From Nostocales cyanobacterium LEGE 11386 (GTDB lineage Bacteria; Cyanobacteriota; Cyanobacteriia; Cyanobacteriales; Nostocaceae), in NCBI GenBank assembly GCA_015207155.1, contig JADEXK010000010.1, forward strand, positions 1 to 64,000: a stretch of 64,000 bases of DNA, given 5' to 3'. Shown here piece after piece: positions 1-8,031 of the stretch; position 1 is the stretch's first letter, and each line of letters opens with the position of its first letter. Under the pieces are notes generated by a model. The model worked only from the letters and a program-made list of their open reading frames with translations, was not told where the DNA came from and made no database searches. Position numbers and translations under genes: made by a program.

Positions 1-79
1 CCCGAACTCAGAGGTGAAACGCTGCTGCGGCGACGATAGTTTTCGGGTAGCCGAACGCAAAAATAGCTCGATGCCAGGT
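1..79 (+). rRNA. rrf: 5S ribosomal RNA, 3' part (5' end outside window)
   Basis: The first 79 bases match the 3' two thirds of a cyanobacterial 5S rRNA as I remember it: the CCCGAACTCAG block, the GCTGCGGCGACGATAG block and the GCTCGATGCCAGG 3' end. A strong terminator follows 13 bases later. The start lies upstream of the window, so this is the tail of an rrn operon read on the plus strand. Assignment is by recalled sequence similarity. Confidence 0.9.
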
Positions 80-92
80 TTATTACTTCTAG

Positions 93-127
93 AAAACCAC
101 CCGATGACCATTGGGTGGTTTTCTTTT
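93..127 (+). terminator. Rho-independent terminator of the rRNA operon
   Basis: Perfect 10-bp inverted repeat (AAAACCACCC at 93-102, GGGTGGTTTT at 113-122) with a 10-base loop, followed by CTTTTT. It sits just after the 5S rRNA end. Bases from here to the end of miaB (about 330) hold no other convincing feature. Confidence 0.9.
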
Positions 128-329
128 TAGCTGCACAATCACAATTTGAATTTTTTCCATTTGCGGTCAACTGCACTAAAAGTTTAGCAGATCAATTTTT
201 TTACAATCTGTCAATTATTCGCTTTAGTGACTTGGACATCCAGAAGTCTAATGCCCAAATCACTCAGTTTTATTTATACAACGCCACATTGTCTTCTTCT
301 CTAAACTCATGTGGCTGTTTCAGGAAGCA

Positions 330-1700
330 TTAAACAGGTACTGTTTGGTGCACCTCTATGGGTTTACCTGTCAAACTAAAAGCGCGAACTTCAGTAATTT
401 TCACTTTCACCAACTGCCCTTTCAATTCGTTGATGTCGCCAGTAAAGAAAGTCAAACGATTACCGCGTGTACGTCCCATTACCTGAGATTTATCTTTGGA
501 GTTTTGGTCTTCTACTAAGACTTCTTCAATGCGTTCAAAGTAACGCTGCGATCGCTCGGCTGCTTTGACGTTAACTAAATGGTTTAATCTTTGTAGGCGA
601 TCGCTTTTTACTTCTTCACTTAGTTGATTTGTCCACAAAGCGGCTGGTGTCCCGGGACGTGGTGAATATGCTGCTGTGTTCAACAGGTCAAAGCCAATAT
701 CTTCTACGAGTTTCAAGGTATTTTCAAATTGAGCTTCTGTTTCCCCGGGAAACCCGACAATCGCATCACCACTAATCGATGCATCTGGCATATACCGCCG
801 AATGGTATCAATGATCCGGCGATATTTCTCATGGGTATAACCCCGTGACATCGCTTTCAATACTTCGTTATCTCCAGATTGAAAGGGAATATGGAAGTGT
901 TCGCAGACTTTGGGCAACTCGGCACAAGCTTGAATTAGTCGCTCAGTAAAATAACGAGGGTGACTAGTAGCAAATCTTAACCGTTCAATTTCTGGTATAT
1001 CATGCACATAATACAGTAAATCTGTGAATGTGTGCAGATGGCGACCTTCTGGGGTTGCACCCGGCAAGTCTCTACCGTAAGCATCAATATTTTGACCGAG
1101 TAGGGTAACTTCCTTGTAACCTTGCCGTCCGAGTTCTACCATTTCAGCGCGAATAGCTTGCGGTGTACGGGATTGTTCTACACCACGGACATTGGGAACT
1201 ACACAATAAGTGCAACGTTCATTACAGCCGTAAATTACATTCACCCAAGCAGTAACTTTACTATCCCGTCGCGGCTGGGTGATATCTTCCATAATGTGAA
1301 CTGGCTCAGTTGCCACAACTTGGTTCCCGTCTAAAACCGATGTCAACAAATCTTGGAGACGGTTTGCATGTTGCGGTCCCATTACCAAGTCCAATTCTGG
1401 CACTCGTCGCAACAAAGTTTCTCCTTCTTGCTGAGCAACGCAACCGGCAACAATTAATGTTAAATCAGGCTGCTCATGCTTGCGCTTGGCTTGTCTACCG
1501 AGGTAAGAATACACTTTCTGCTCGGCGTTATCCCGAATTGTGCAGGTATTGTAGAGAATCAAATCTGCATTATTGGGATCTTCCACGAACTCAAAGCCCA
1601 TATCTTCTAAAATACCAGCCATGCGCTCTGAGTCGGCTTTATTCATCTGACAACCGAAAGTAGTAATGTGATAGCGGCGTTTAGAAGTGGTCATGGGCAA
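330..1700 (-). CDS. miaB: tRNA-2-methylthio-N6-dimethylallyladenosine synthase MiaB
   Basis: Radical-SAM methylthiotransferase that converts i6A37 to ms2i6A37 in tRNAs reading codons that begin with U. The 456-residue protein has the family layout: an N-terminal UPF0004 domain starting [16 protein letters not shown] with the first cluster cysteines, the radical-SAM motif [15 protein letters not shown] (CX3CX2C) near the middle, and a C-terminal TRAM domain. Length is normal for the family. The track start gives MPMTTSKRR; a second ATG two codons on (1694) is equally possible. It is convergent with the rRNA operon and stands alone. Confidence 0.95.
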   Translation of the reverse strand: MPMTTSKRRYHITTFGCQMNKADSERMAGILEDMGFEFVEDPNNADLILYNTCTIRDNAEQKVYSYLGRQAKRKHEQPDLTLIVAGCVAQQEGETLLRRVPELDLVMGPQHANRLQDLLTSVLDGNQVVATEPVHIMEDITQPRRDSKVTAWVNVIYGCNERCTYCVVPNVRGVEQSRTPQAIRAEMVELGRQGYKEVTLLGQNIDAYGRDLPGATPEGRHLHTFTDLLYYVHDIPEIERLRFATSHPRYFTERLIQACAELPKVCEHFHIPFQSGDNEVLKAMSRGYTHEKYRRIIDTIRRYMPDASISGDAIVGFPGETEAQFENTLKLVEDIGFDLLNTAAYSPRPGTPAALWTNQLSEEVKSDRLQRLNHLVNVKAAERSQRYFERIEEVLVEDQNSKDKSQVMGRTRGNRLTFFTGDINELKGQLVKVKITEVRAFSLTGKPIEVHQTVPV

Positions 1701-1790
1701 TTATGTTTAGTTGGTTTAATGTATATAAGCTTTACTCCTATTCTATTAAAGTATAGAAAAGGTAACCTGATTGAGGAGGCGATCGCCCTG

Positions 1791-2049
1791 ATGGTTCAAG
1801 AAGCTTTACCAACTAATCTTGCTCCCGCCCCAGATATTAGACAGCTAGTTCTTGAATATGATACACCTGTGGATAACTTTCGCTTGGCAAAACAACAGCG
1901 TTTGTTAACGGAAGTTTTATATAGTTTTTGGCTGATTCCCACAGGCATGGCTACGCCACACAAGCTATATAGAACGCGGACAAAATGCCGAACAACTAGC
2001 CGCCCAATTAAGGGATTTGGGAATTGATCCTGAGCAATTACCCGGATAA
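1791..2049 (+). pseudogene. Uma2-family (putative restriction endonuclease fold) remnant
   Basis: An ATG at 1791 opens a reading frame whose first 47 or so residues (MVQEALPTNL..., with YDTPVDNFRLAKQQRLLTEV) resemble the N-terminal or central part of cyanobacterial Uma2/DUF820 proteins. After about 1945 the frame no longer makes sense. A different frame then reads ERGQNAEQLAAQLRDLGIDP and stops at 2047-2049, which is the usual C-terminal end of Uma2 proteins. The body with the catalytic PD-(D/E)XK residues is missing. I infer an internal deletion plus frameshift. Uma2 genes are highly repeated in Nostocales, so decayed copies are expected. Confidence 0.6.
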
Positions 2050-2068
2050 ATTCCCAGAGCATTAAGAA

Positions 2069-3544
2069 TCACTCCTGACTCGCCGCTTCAGAAGGTTCTG
2101 CTTGGCGACTACGGCGTAAAGAATTCCGCAAATTATTCTGACTCGGAGATGAGGTATTTGCTGTGGGACGTGGACGTCGATTTGTACTTGGTTGTGACTG
2201 TTGTGCAGAATTATTAGGGGTTCGCTGACGCCGGACATTACGTAAAGACTCTCTGACATTTCTTTGACTGGGAGTAGGAGTTGTCCTCGTTCCAGATGAT
2301 GAGCCTGTGGCAGTGTTTTGTGTAGGTTGGCGTGGTTGTCTGACTGGTGTTGCTGCTGCGGGTCTGGTGACTGGAGCTGGTTTAGCGGCTGGTGTAGTTT
2401 CTCGTCTGGTTCTGGGTTGGCTGGTGGTATTGGCCGCAGGAGTGCTTGTCTCAGATGGAGAACTGGGGCTAGATGCCGCTCTTTGGCGACTTCTCTCTCT
2501 TGCTTGCGCTTCTTGTTGTCTTTTCCGTTCTTGGACTTGGCGGTGTCGCTGTGAACCTTGAAGAGCAAATTCGGTGGCTATGGACACTCCTTGTCTACCA
2601 CCCTCTGCGGGTTTTAATTTCCAATTACGGGCTTGTCTCAAGGTTTCTTCGTCTAATCTGCTGTTACCACTAGAGTTAACAATCCGCACATTAGTGACAT
2701 TACCTTTAGCATCAGTATCAACAGCTACCTCTACTCTGCCTTCAATTCCTCGCCGTTTAGCAAACTCTGGATAGCTGGCATTGCACTGGCTGCAAGCTGC
2801 ACGACCATTACCTGCACCCCTGGAATTACCGCCGCGATTATTATTTTCTGACTCAGTTCTAATCTGTGGCGTTGTGGGTGCTGCCGCTATTGGCGATCGC
2901 TTTACTCGTGTATTGTTAGTGCTGGGAGCAGTACTTGCTTGAGGGACTGAATTTGTGCTACTGGGTTGATTCGACTCTACTACATTACTGCTAGTTTGAC
3001 TTTCTCTAGAATCTCTTAGTCCGCTTAATGCTGCTCTGAGTTTTTCACTACCTTGATTTGTAGGGGGAGCAACAATTGTTGATTGTGATGATTGCGAAGT
3101 GAGTACAGATTCTGTCTTAGTAGCAATATCCTTTGGTGGCGTACTTGTTGGCTGTGGCTTCTCAGTGGCTACCTTAGTCTGTTGTGGGGGCGGTGGAACA
3201 GGCGATGGGGTGGTAATCTGTGGCTTGGACTCCAGGGACATTTCACTTTTTCCCGGACTTGCTGGTGTCTCGTTACTAGTAATTATCTTGCTAGGTTCTG
3301 GTATTTTTATTTCTTCTGGAATCACTTCGGGCGGTTTTTCTGGTTCCTCAGATGGAATATCAATAATTGCCACCTCTATTGGTTCATCTATTTCCTGAGG
3401 CACTCTCATCAAAAAATTACCTATGCCTGAGGATAGCACGCCGATATGTAGCGCTAGCGAGCCAATCAGACTGTAAATCAGGAAACTCCTGAGAGCCTCA
3501 ACTTCTTGAGAACGATGTTCGACAGTAACGCCGGAAAAGCTCAT
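2069..3544 (-). CDS. TonB-family energy transducer with extended C-terminal tail
   Basis: A 491-residue protein. It has a short cytoplasmic start, one membrane segment at about residues 22-46, a long Pro/Ser/Thr-rich periplasmic spacer, then a TonB C-terminal-like domain at about 249-330 (YPEFAKRRGIEGRVEVAV, LDEETLRQARNWKLKPAEGG). A CSQC pair immediately precedes that domain. TonB proteins couple ExbB/ExbD and the proton-motive force to outer-membrane receptors. Unusually, the TonB domain is followed by about 160 residues of Arg/Gln/Ser/Thr/Pro-rich low-complexity sequence, whereas classical TonB ends with the domain. No exbB/exbD or receptor gene is adjacent. The family is clear; whether it energises siderophore uptake is not. 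Confidence 0.8.
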   Translation of the reverse strand: MSFSGVTVEHRSQEVEALRSFLIYSLIGSLALHIGVLSSGIGNFLMRVPQEIDEPIEVAIIDIPSEEPEKPPEVIPEEIKIPEPSKIITSNETPASPGKSEMSLESKPQITTPSPVPPPPQQTKVATEKPQPTSTPPKDIATKTESVLTSQSSQSTIVAPPTNQGSEKLRAALSGLRDSRESQTSSNVVESNQPSSTNSVPQASTAPSTNNTRVKRSPIAAAPTTPQIRTESENNNRGGNSRGAGNGRAACSQCNASYPEFAKRRGIEGRVEVAVDTDAKGNVTNVRIVNSSGNSRLDEETLRQARNWKLKPAEGGRQGVSIATEFALQGSQRHRQVQERKRQQEAQARERSRQRAASSPSSPSETSTPAANTTSQPRTRRETTPAAKPAPVTRPAAATPVRQPRQPTQNTATGSSSGTRTTPTPSQRNVRESLRNVRRQRTPNNSAQQSQPSTNRRPRPTANTSSPSQNNLRNSLRRSRQAEPSEAASQE

Positions 3545-3915
3545 AGTCTATTGCTACCTATTCTCACTAACCTAGACATATTAAAACGTACAGGGTGAAA
3601 ATATCAAGTAAAAAAATAAAATTACTTGATTTACGCCTGATGTGAATGAGAAATGCCTCTTATTCCAGCAGAGTGTCTAGATTTGCCCAAAATCATTGTT
3701 TTCGGATTAACTACGAAATTACAAGGGTTTCAATACTTAAACATGATTTACTCTTGATATTATGTTGTAGCCCAAGAAAGTAATCGCAGACATCCCCGAA
3801 AACTACTGCATATCAGAGCAACTATTCATGCATAAATTATGTGACGTTTCTCTTAATTTTTATTAACTTAGGTTGCTGACCTATTTACAAAAGTTTTTAT
3901 TGTATCTGATTCTTT
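3545..3915. other. Intergenic region, AT-rich, no gene seen
   Basis: About 370 bases upstream of the TonB-like gene. It must hold that gene's promoter, but I see no operator or promoter that I can defend. A small inverted repeat (CAAGTAA...TTACTTG) lies around 3605-3630. Confidence 0.4.
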
Positions 3916-4068
3916 TTAAGAACAGTTATCAATTAAATTTCTGGTTTTTGTAACTGTGATTCTTCCTGATTGACTATTGTTGTTGTAGTCGAGAATTTGG
4001 TTGATTACAGCGCGAATATCCTGTAAATCAAGATTATCCTCGACCTTGATGGTTAGTTTTGCCATCAT
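3916..4068 (-). CDS. Small hypothetical protein, 50 residues
   Basis: A complete short frame on the minus strand: ATG ATG at 4068-4063, stop at 3918-3916. The product begins MMAKLTIKVEDNLDLQDIRA and ends in RNLIDNCS. Its composition looks like a folded alpha/beta peptide rather than random sequence, and it has no membrane segment or signal. No strong Shine-Dalgarno sequence precedes it. I do not recognise a family. Support is only the open frame and protein-like composition in an otherwise empty AT-rich spacer. Confidence 0.4.
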   Translation of the reverse strand: MMAKLTIKVEDNLDLQDIRAVINQILDYNNNSQSGRITVTKTRNLIDNCS

Positions 4069-4283
4069 AATTTGTCACGAAATAAAGTTAAAATAACACG
4101 ACACAGCCCTTTTATTGATGGGCATTTTGACACTTTTTAACCCTCACTTTATCTTTTACAAGAATAGAATAAGAGCGGAGCCTGTGTGACACTCTATAAC
4201 TATCTAAAGATAGAGGGTTATTAGCTGGTTTTGCAAAACTAAACAGCAAAAGTCTGTATCCGAAGTAGGCTTGTAGTATTTTT

Positions 4284-6395
4284 ATGACTTCTCTGATTCG
4301 CTTTTTGATGTGCGCCCCTGACCACTACGATGTGGACTATGTGATTAACCCTTGGATGGAAGGGAATATTCACAAGTCTTCGCGCGATCGCGCCGTCGAA
4401 CAGTGGCAGAAGCTATACCAAATTCTCAAAAAACACGCCATTGTAGATTTAGTACCACCCCAAATTGGCTGGCCTGATATGGTGTTTACTGCCAACGCTG
4501 GCCTAGTCCTAGGAGATAATGTTGTTCTTAGTCGCTTTTTGCATAAAGAACGTCAAGGAGAAGAGCCTTTCTTCAAAGAATGGTTTGAGGAAAACGGTTT
4601 TATAGTTAATGTATTGCCTCAAGACTTACCCTTTGAAGGCGCTGGGGATGCGCTGCTAGATAGGGAAGGACGTTGGTTATGGGCAGGATATGGCTTTCGT
4701 TCAGAATTAGATTCTCACCCTTACCTGGCTAAATGGCTGGATATTGAGGTGCTGTCCCTACGGTTAATTGACCAGCGTTTTTATCACCTAGATACCTGCT
4801 TTTGTCCTTTAGCTGACGGCTATTTATTGTACTATCCCGGCGCGTTTGACTCATATTCTAACCGTTTAATAGAAATGCGAGTCGCACCAGAAAAGCGCAT
4901 AGCCATTACTGAAGCCGATGCAGTTAACTTCGCCTGTAATGCGGTGAATGTGGAAAGTATTGTGGTCATGAACAAGGCGAGCGATGCTTTAAAAGCACGC
5001 TTGGCTGCTGTTGGTTTCCGAGTGATTGAAACGCCACTGACTGAATTTCTCAAAGCTGGTGGTGCAGCTAAATGTTTGACCCTACGCGTCACAGAACCAC
5101 TACACGCAGAAATTCGTGCTAATGTATCCGTAGAAAGTCGCGTTATTCGGATAGAAGGGCATTTACTCGACTCTGGTTTGATTAACCGGGCTTTGGATTT
5201 GATTGTGGATGCTGGGGGCAGCTTCCAAGTATTAAATTTCAACTTGGGAGAACAACGCCAAAGCACTTCAGCAGCTGAAGTGCGGGTGTCAGCGCCTTCT
5301 CATGAGGTGATGGAAGAAATCATCTCCCGGTTGATTGATTTAGGTGCTGTAGACTTACCCCAAGATGAGCGAGATGCCAAGCTAGAACCCGTGATCCAAG
5401 CTGGTGTAGCTCCTGATGATTTCTACGTCAGTACAATTTATCCTACAGAAGTGCGGATCAATGGTGAGTGGATTAAGGTACAAAATCAGCGCATGGATGG
5501 GGCGATCGCAATTACTCAAACTCCCAATGGTTTAGTGGCAAAGTGTAAAATACTCCGTGACCTAGAAGTAGGTGAACAGGTAGTTGTAGACGTGCTAGGT
5601 ATCCGCACCATCCGGAGACCTGAATCACGGGAACAGCGTAATTCTCAAGAATTTAGCTTTATGTCGGCTGGTGTTTCTAGTGAACGCCGTGTCGAACTGG
5701 TAGTAGAACAAGTAGCCTGGGAATTACGGAAAATTAGAGATGCTGGCGGTAAAGTAGTTGTCACAGCCGGGCCTGTGGTGATTCATACTGGCGGCGGCGA
5801 ACACCTAGCACGGTTAATTCGGGAAGGATATGTACAAGCGCTGTTGGGTGGCAATGCGATCGCCGTCCACGACATCGAGCAAAATATGATGGGAACTTCC
5901 CTCGGTGTGGACATGAAGCGGGGTGTAGCTGTACGTGGTGGACACCGCCATCACTTAAAGGTGATTAATATCATCCGGCGTTATGGCAGTATTGCCAAAG
6001 CTGTGGAAGCGGGAGTAATTAAAAGTGGCGTGATGTATGAGTGTGTCTCGAATAATATACCTTTTGTGTTAGCTGGTTCGATTCGGGATGATGGGCCTTT
6101 GCCTGATACTCACATGAATTTGATTACAGCGCAAGAGGACTACGCCAAACACTTGGAAGGTGCAGAGATGATTCTGATGCTGTCATCAATGTTGCACTCG
6201 ATTGGGGTGGGGAATATGACTCCGGCTGGTGTGAAAATGGTCTGTGTAGATATTAATCCAGCTGTGGTAACTAAGTTAAGCGATCGCGGTTCTGTGGAAT
6301 CGGTGGGTGTGGTGACTGATGTGGGTTTGTTCCTCAGTCTGTTGATTCAGCAGTTGGATAAGTTGACAAGTCCCTATGTTGCTAATGTAGGTTAG
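4284..6395 (+). CDS. agrE: Bifunctional arginine dihydrolase / ornithine cyclodeaminase (AgrE/ArgZ type)
   Basis: A 703-residue fusion. Residues 1 to about 280 form a guanidine-modifying-enzyme domain that hydrolyses arginine to ornithine, CO2 and ammonia; the nucleophilic cysteine is visible at Cys264 in GGAAKCLTLRV. The C-terminal half, from about residue 285, is the LOR/SDH-type domain with a dinucleotide-binding region (VVVTAGPVVIHTGGGEH...), which in Anabaena AgrE turns ornithine into proline. Established work on AgrE and the Synechocystis homologue ArgZ places this enzyme in arginine catabolism and in mobilising cyanophycin nitrogen. Length and domain order match. It stands alone, with a DUF2085 gene 40 bp downstream on the same strand. 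Confidence 0.93.
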   Translation: MTSLIRFLMCAPDHYDVDYVINPWMEGNIHKSSRDRAVEQWQKLYQILKKHAIVDLVPPQIGWPDMVFTANAGLVLGDNVVLSRFLHKERQGEEPFFKEWFEENGFIVNVLPQDLPFEGAGDALLDREGRWLWAGYGFRSELDSHPYLAKWLDIEVLSLRLIDQRFYHLDTCFCPLADGYLLYYPGAFDSYSNRLIEMRVAPEKRIAITEADAVNFACNAVNVESIVVMNKASDALKARLAAVGFRVIETPLTEFLKAGGAAKCLTLRVTEPLHAEIRANVSVESRVIRIEGHLLDSGLINRALDLIVDAGGSFQVLNFNLGEQRQSTSAAEVRVSAPSHEVMEEIISRLIDLGAVDLPQDERDAKLEPVIQAGVAPDDFYVSTIYPTEVRINGEWIKVQNQRMDGAIAITQTPNGLVAKCKILRDLEVGEQVVVDVLGIRTIRRPESREQRNSQEFSFMSAGVSSERRVELVVEQVAWELRKIRDAGGKVVVTAGPVVIHTGGGEHLARLIREGYVQALLGGNAIAVHDIEQNMMGTSLGVDMKRGVAVRGGHRHHLKVINIIRRYGSIAKAVEAGVIKSGVMYECVSNNIPFVLAGSIRDDGPLPDTHMNLITAQEDYAKHLEGAEMILMLSSMLHSIGVGNMTPAGVKMVCVDINPAVVTKLSDRGSVESVGVVTDVGLFLSLLIQQLDKLTSPYVANVG

Positions 6396-6432
6396 GAAAC
6401 TAACCACAGAGACGCAGAGGACGCAGAGAAAG
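6396..6432. repeat. Short interspersed repeat (ACCACAGAGACGCAGAG type)
   Basis: The spacer after agrE holds ACCACAGAGACGCAGAG followed by GACGCAGAG, an imperfect 9-bp tandem repeat. I recall this repeat type at many places in Nostoc genomes. It fills most of the gap before the DUF2085 gene. Confidence 0.5.
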
Positions 6433-6435
6433 AGA

Positions 6436-6951
6436 ATGGTAAGGGTGGCTTTTCAAGATGAGTTGCAGGTTAATTGGGTCAGTTTCTTTGCTGACTTTAT
6501 GCTGGTGGGGATGGTTTTTGGCCCGCCTCTTGCTCCTTTTTTGGCTGCGTCTGATGTGTTTTTGTTGGGGAGGATTGCGGACATTATTTATTTCATGGGT
6601 AATCATGTGTGTCCGCAACCAAATATGGGACTTGATTTAGCTTCCCCGTTTATTATGGCTGTGTGTATGCGTTGCTATGGTACTGTGACGGGGTTGCTAA
6701 TTACTCGGTTGTTGTATGGGGTAACTGGTGGTAGGGGTTTTTATTGGTTGAGTCAGTATGGCTGGAATGGTGCGGCGCTGGCTAGTGTGTTGATGATGGC
6801 TTATCCTTTGGAGTTGGCGGCCCAGGTGTTTGGGTTATGGGATTTTAATAATTATCTGGTGACACCGTTTGGTTTGATTACGGGTTTGGCTTGGGGTTTG
6901 TTTACTATGCCGATTTTGCATGGGTGGCAGCATGGTAAAAGCGCTAGGTAA
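6436..6951 (+). CDS. DUF2085 family membrane protein
   Basis: A 171-residue integral membrane protein with about four hydrophobic segments. It carries the two cysteine motifs typical of DUF2085, NHVCPQPN and CMRCYGT, which suggest metal binding or a disulfide on one face. The family is widespread in cyanobacteria and its function is unknown. The ATG at 6436 gives the full N-terminal part. It lies 40 bp after agrE on the same strand and could be co-transcribed, but a functional link is only a possibility. Confidence 0.8.
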   Translation: MVRVAFQDELQVNWVSFFADFMLVGMVFGPPLAPFLAASDVFLLGRIADIIYFMGNHVCPQPNMGLDLASPFIMAVCMRCYGTVTGLLITRLLYGVTGGRGFYWLSQYGWNGAALASVLMMAYPLELAAQVFGLWDFNNYLVTPFGLITGLAWGLFTMPILHGWQHGKSAR

Positions 6952-7013
6952 GCAGATACACTTCAGCCGCGAATTGCATAGAATTGAAAAAGAAGTTCAC
7001 CTATACTAACCCT

Positions 7014-7403
7014 ATGGACAAGACATCATCGATCAATGTGATTATGCAACAATTAGATGCACTTTCTTTAGCAGAACTGCTAGAAGTTAAGGCAAGAGTC
7101 GATGCATTGGTTGAGGCAAAATCTTCGCCTTTTAGTCAAATACGACAATATTTTGCTGATCGTAAACATAATTACTTGATTCCCGCTACTAGTATTCGCG
7201 GAAGCTATCGCCGAGCAACATTCGTTTCGAGTCAAACGAGAGACATTGATATCGTTGACTTTGAGGGATTTGTTGAACCAAAAGCAAACGGGGACGATTC
7301 CTTAGAAAAAGTCATAGGACTAGTTGATGAATGGATGGGTGATGAATCGAGGTACGATGAAGAAACATACCCTCAGATTGAAGCAGGTTTAAATCACAAT
7401 TAG
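7014..7403 (+). CDS. Putative antitoxin-like protein beside a broken PIN gene
   Basis: The frame runs from a TTG at 6984, but ATG at 7014 (MDKTSSINVIMQQLDALSLA) is the more natural start and gives 129 residues. The N-terminal helix (QLDALSLAELLEVKARVDAL) looks like the start of small cyanobacterial antitoxin-type proteins, and the acidic C-terminus (VDEWMGDESRYDEETYPQIE) is typical of small proteins encoded next to PIN toxins. The middle is of unknown type. The PIN-domain gene begins 19 bp after its stop, the usual antitoxin-toxin order. The antitoxin role is inferred from position and style only. Confidence 0.5.
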   Translation: MDKTSSINVIMQQLDALSLAELLEVKARVDALVEAKSSPFSQIRQYFADRKHNYLIPATSIRGSYRRATFVSSQTRDIDIVDFEGFVEPKANGDDSLEKVIGLVDEWMGDESRYDEETYPQIEAGLNHN

Positions 7404-7422
7404 CGGCCTATGTAAAATCCAA

Positions 7423-7897
7423 ATGGGCAATGTTATATTACTAGACACTCATCCTCTGAGTAAAGTAACGCATCCAAAAAATAGAACCGAAAATTAGTAA
7501 ATGGCTAAAATCTTTACATAATACTGAAACTGCTATACGTGTGCCAGAGATAGCTGACTATGAGCTGCGGCGGGAATTATTAAGGCAAGGAAAGGAAAAG
7601 AGTATAGATCGCCTCAACAAACTTAGTCAAACTTGCCTCATACCACTAACCCCAGAAACAATGCGAAAAGCAGCAGAATTATGGGCATGGGTGCGAAATC
7701 AAGGTCAGCCGACTGCAAGCGATAGTAGTTTGGATGGTGATGTCATTCTTGCCGCTCAGGCTATTCTCCAGTTACCAAGTTTTGATGAAGTCGTAATTGT
7801 CACCACAAACTTAAAACACATATCGCGGTTTGAGAGTGAAGGGATATGTGTAGCTGATTGGCAGCAAACTCTGAATAACTGTGGTAGAAATGACTAA
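7423..7897 (+). pseudogene. PIN-domain (VapC-like) toxin gene, frameshifted at an A6 run
   Basis: An ATG at 7423 starts MGNVILLDTHPLSKVTHPK, a good PIN-domain N-terminus with the first catalytic Asp, but the frame stops at 7495-7497. The next frame carries the rest: ISKWLKSLHNTETAIRVPEI, YELRRELLR (acidic residue), SSLDGDVILAAQA (second acidic cluster) and TTNLKHISRF. The two halves join cleanly if the A6 run at 7476-7481 were A5, giving HPKIEPKISKW. So one extra A separates the halves. A shorter product from the GTG at 7541 would lack the first catalytic Asp. This is either a real pseudogene, a slippage site, or a sequencing error. Confidence 0.75.
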
Positions 7898-8031
7898 ATG
7901 ACATAATAATCACTTTAATTTAGCTTTATATACTGATTAATATACTTTCTGGGTAAACTAAAAACAACACTGATAAACCCTGCACTATCAGACTTGTAAC
8001 TAAATACAGTTAACTCAGAAGGCTATATAAA

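Noticed and set aside
1..329. Small frames after the 5S rRNA
   Set aside because: The 72-codon frame at 115-333 begins in the terminator and the others are antisense to miaB; the 5S rRNA and its terminator explain the region.
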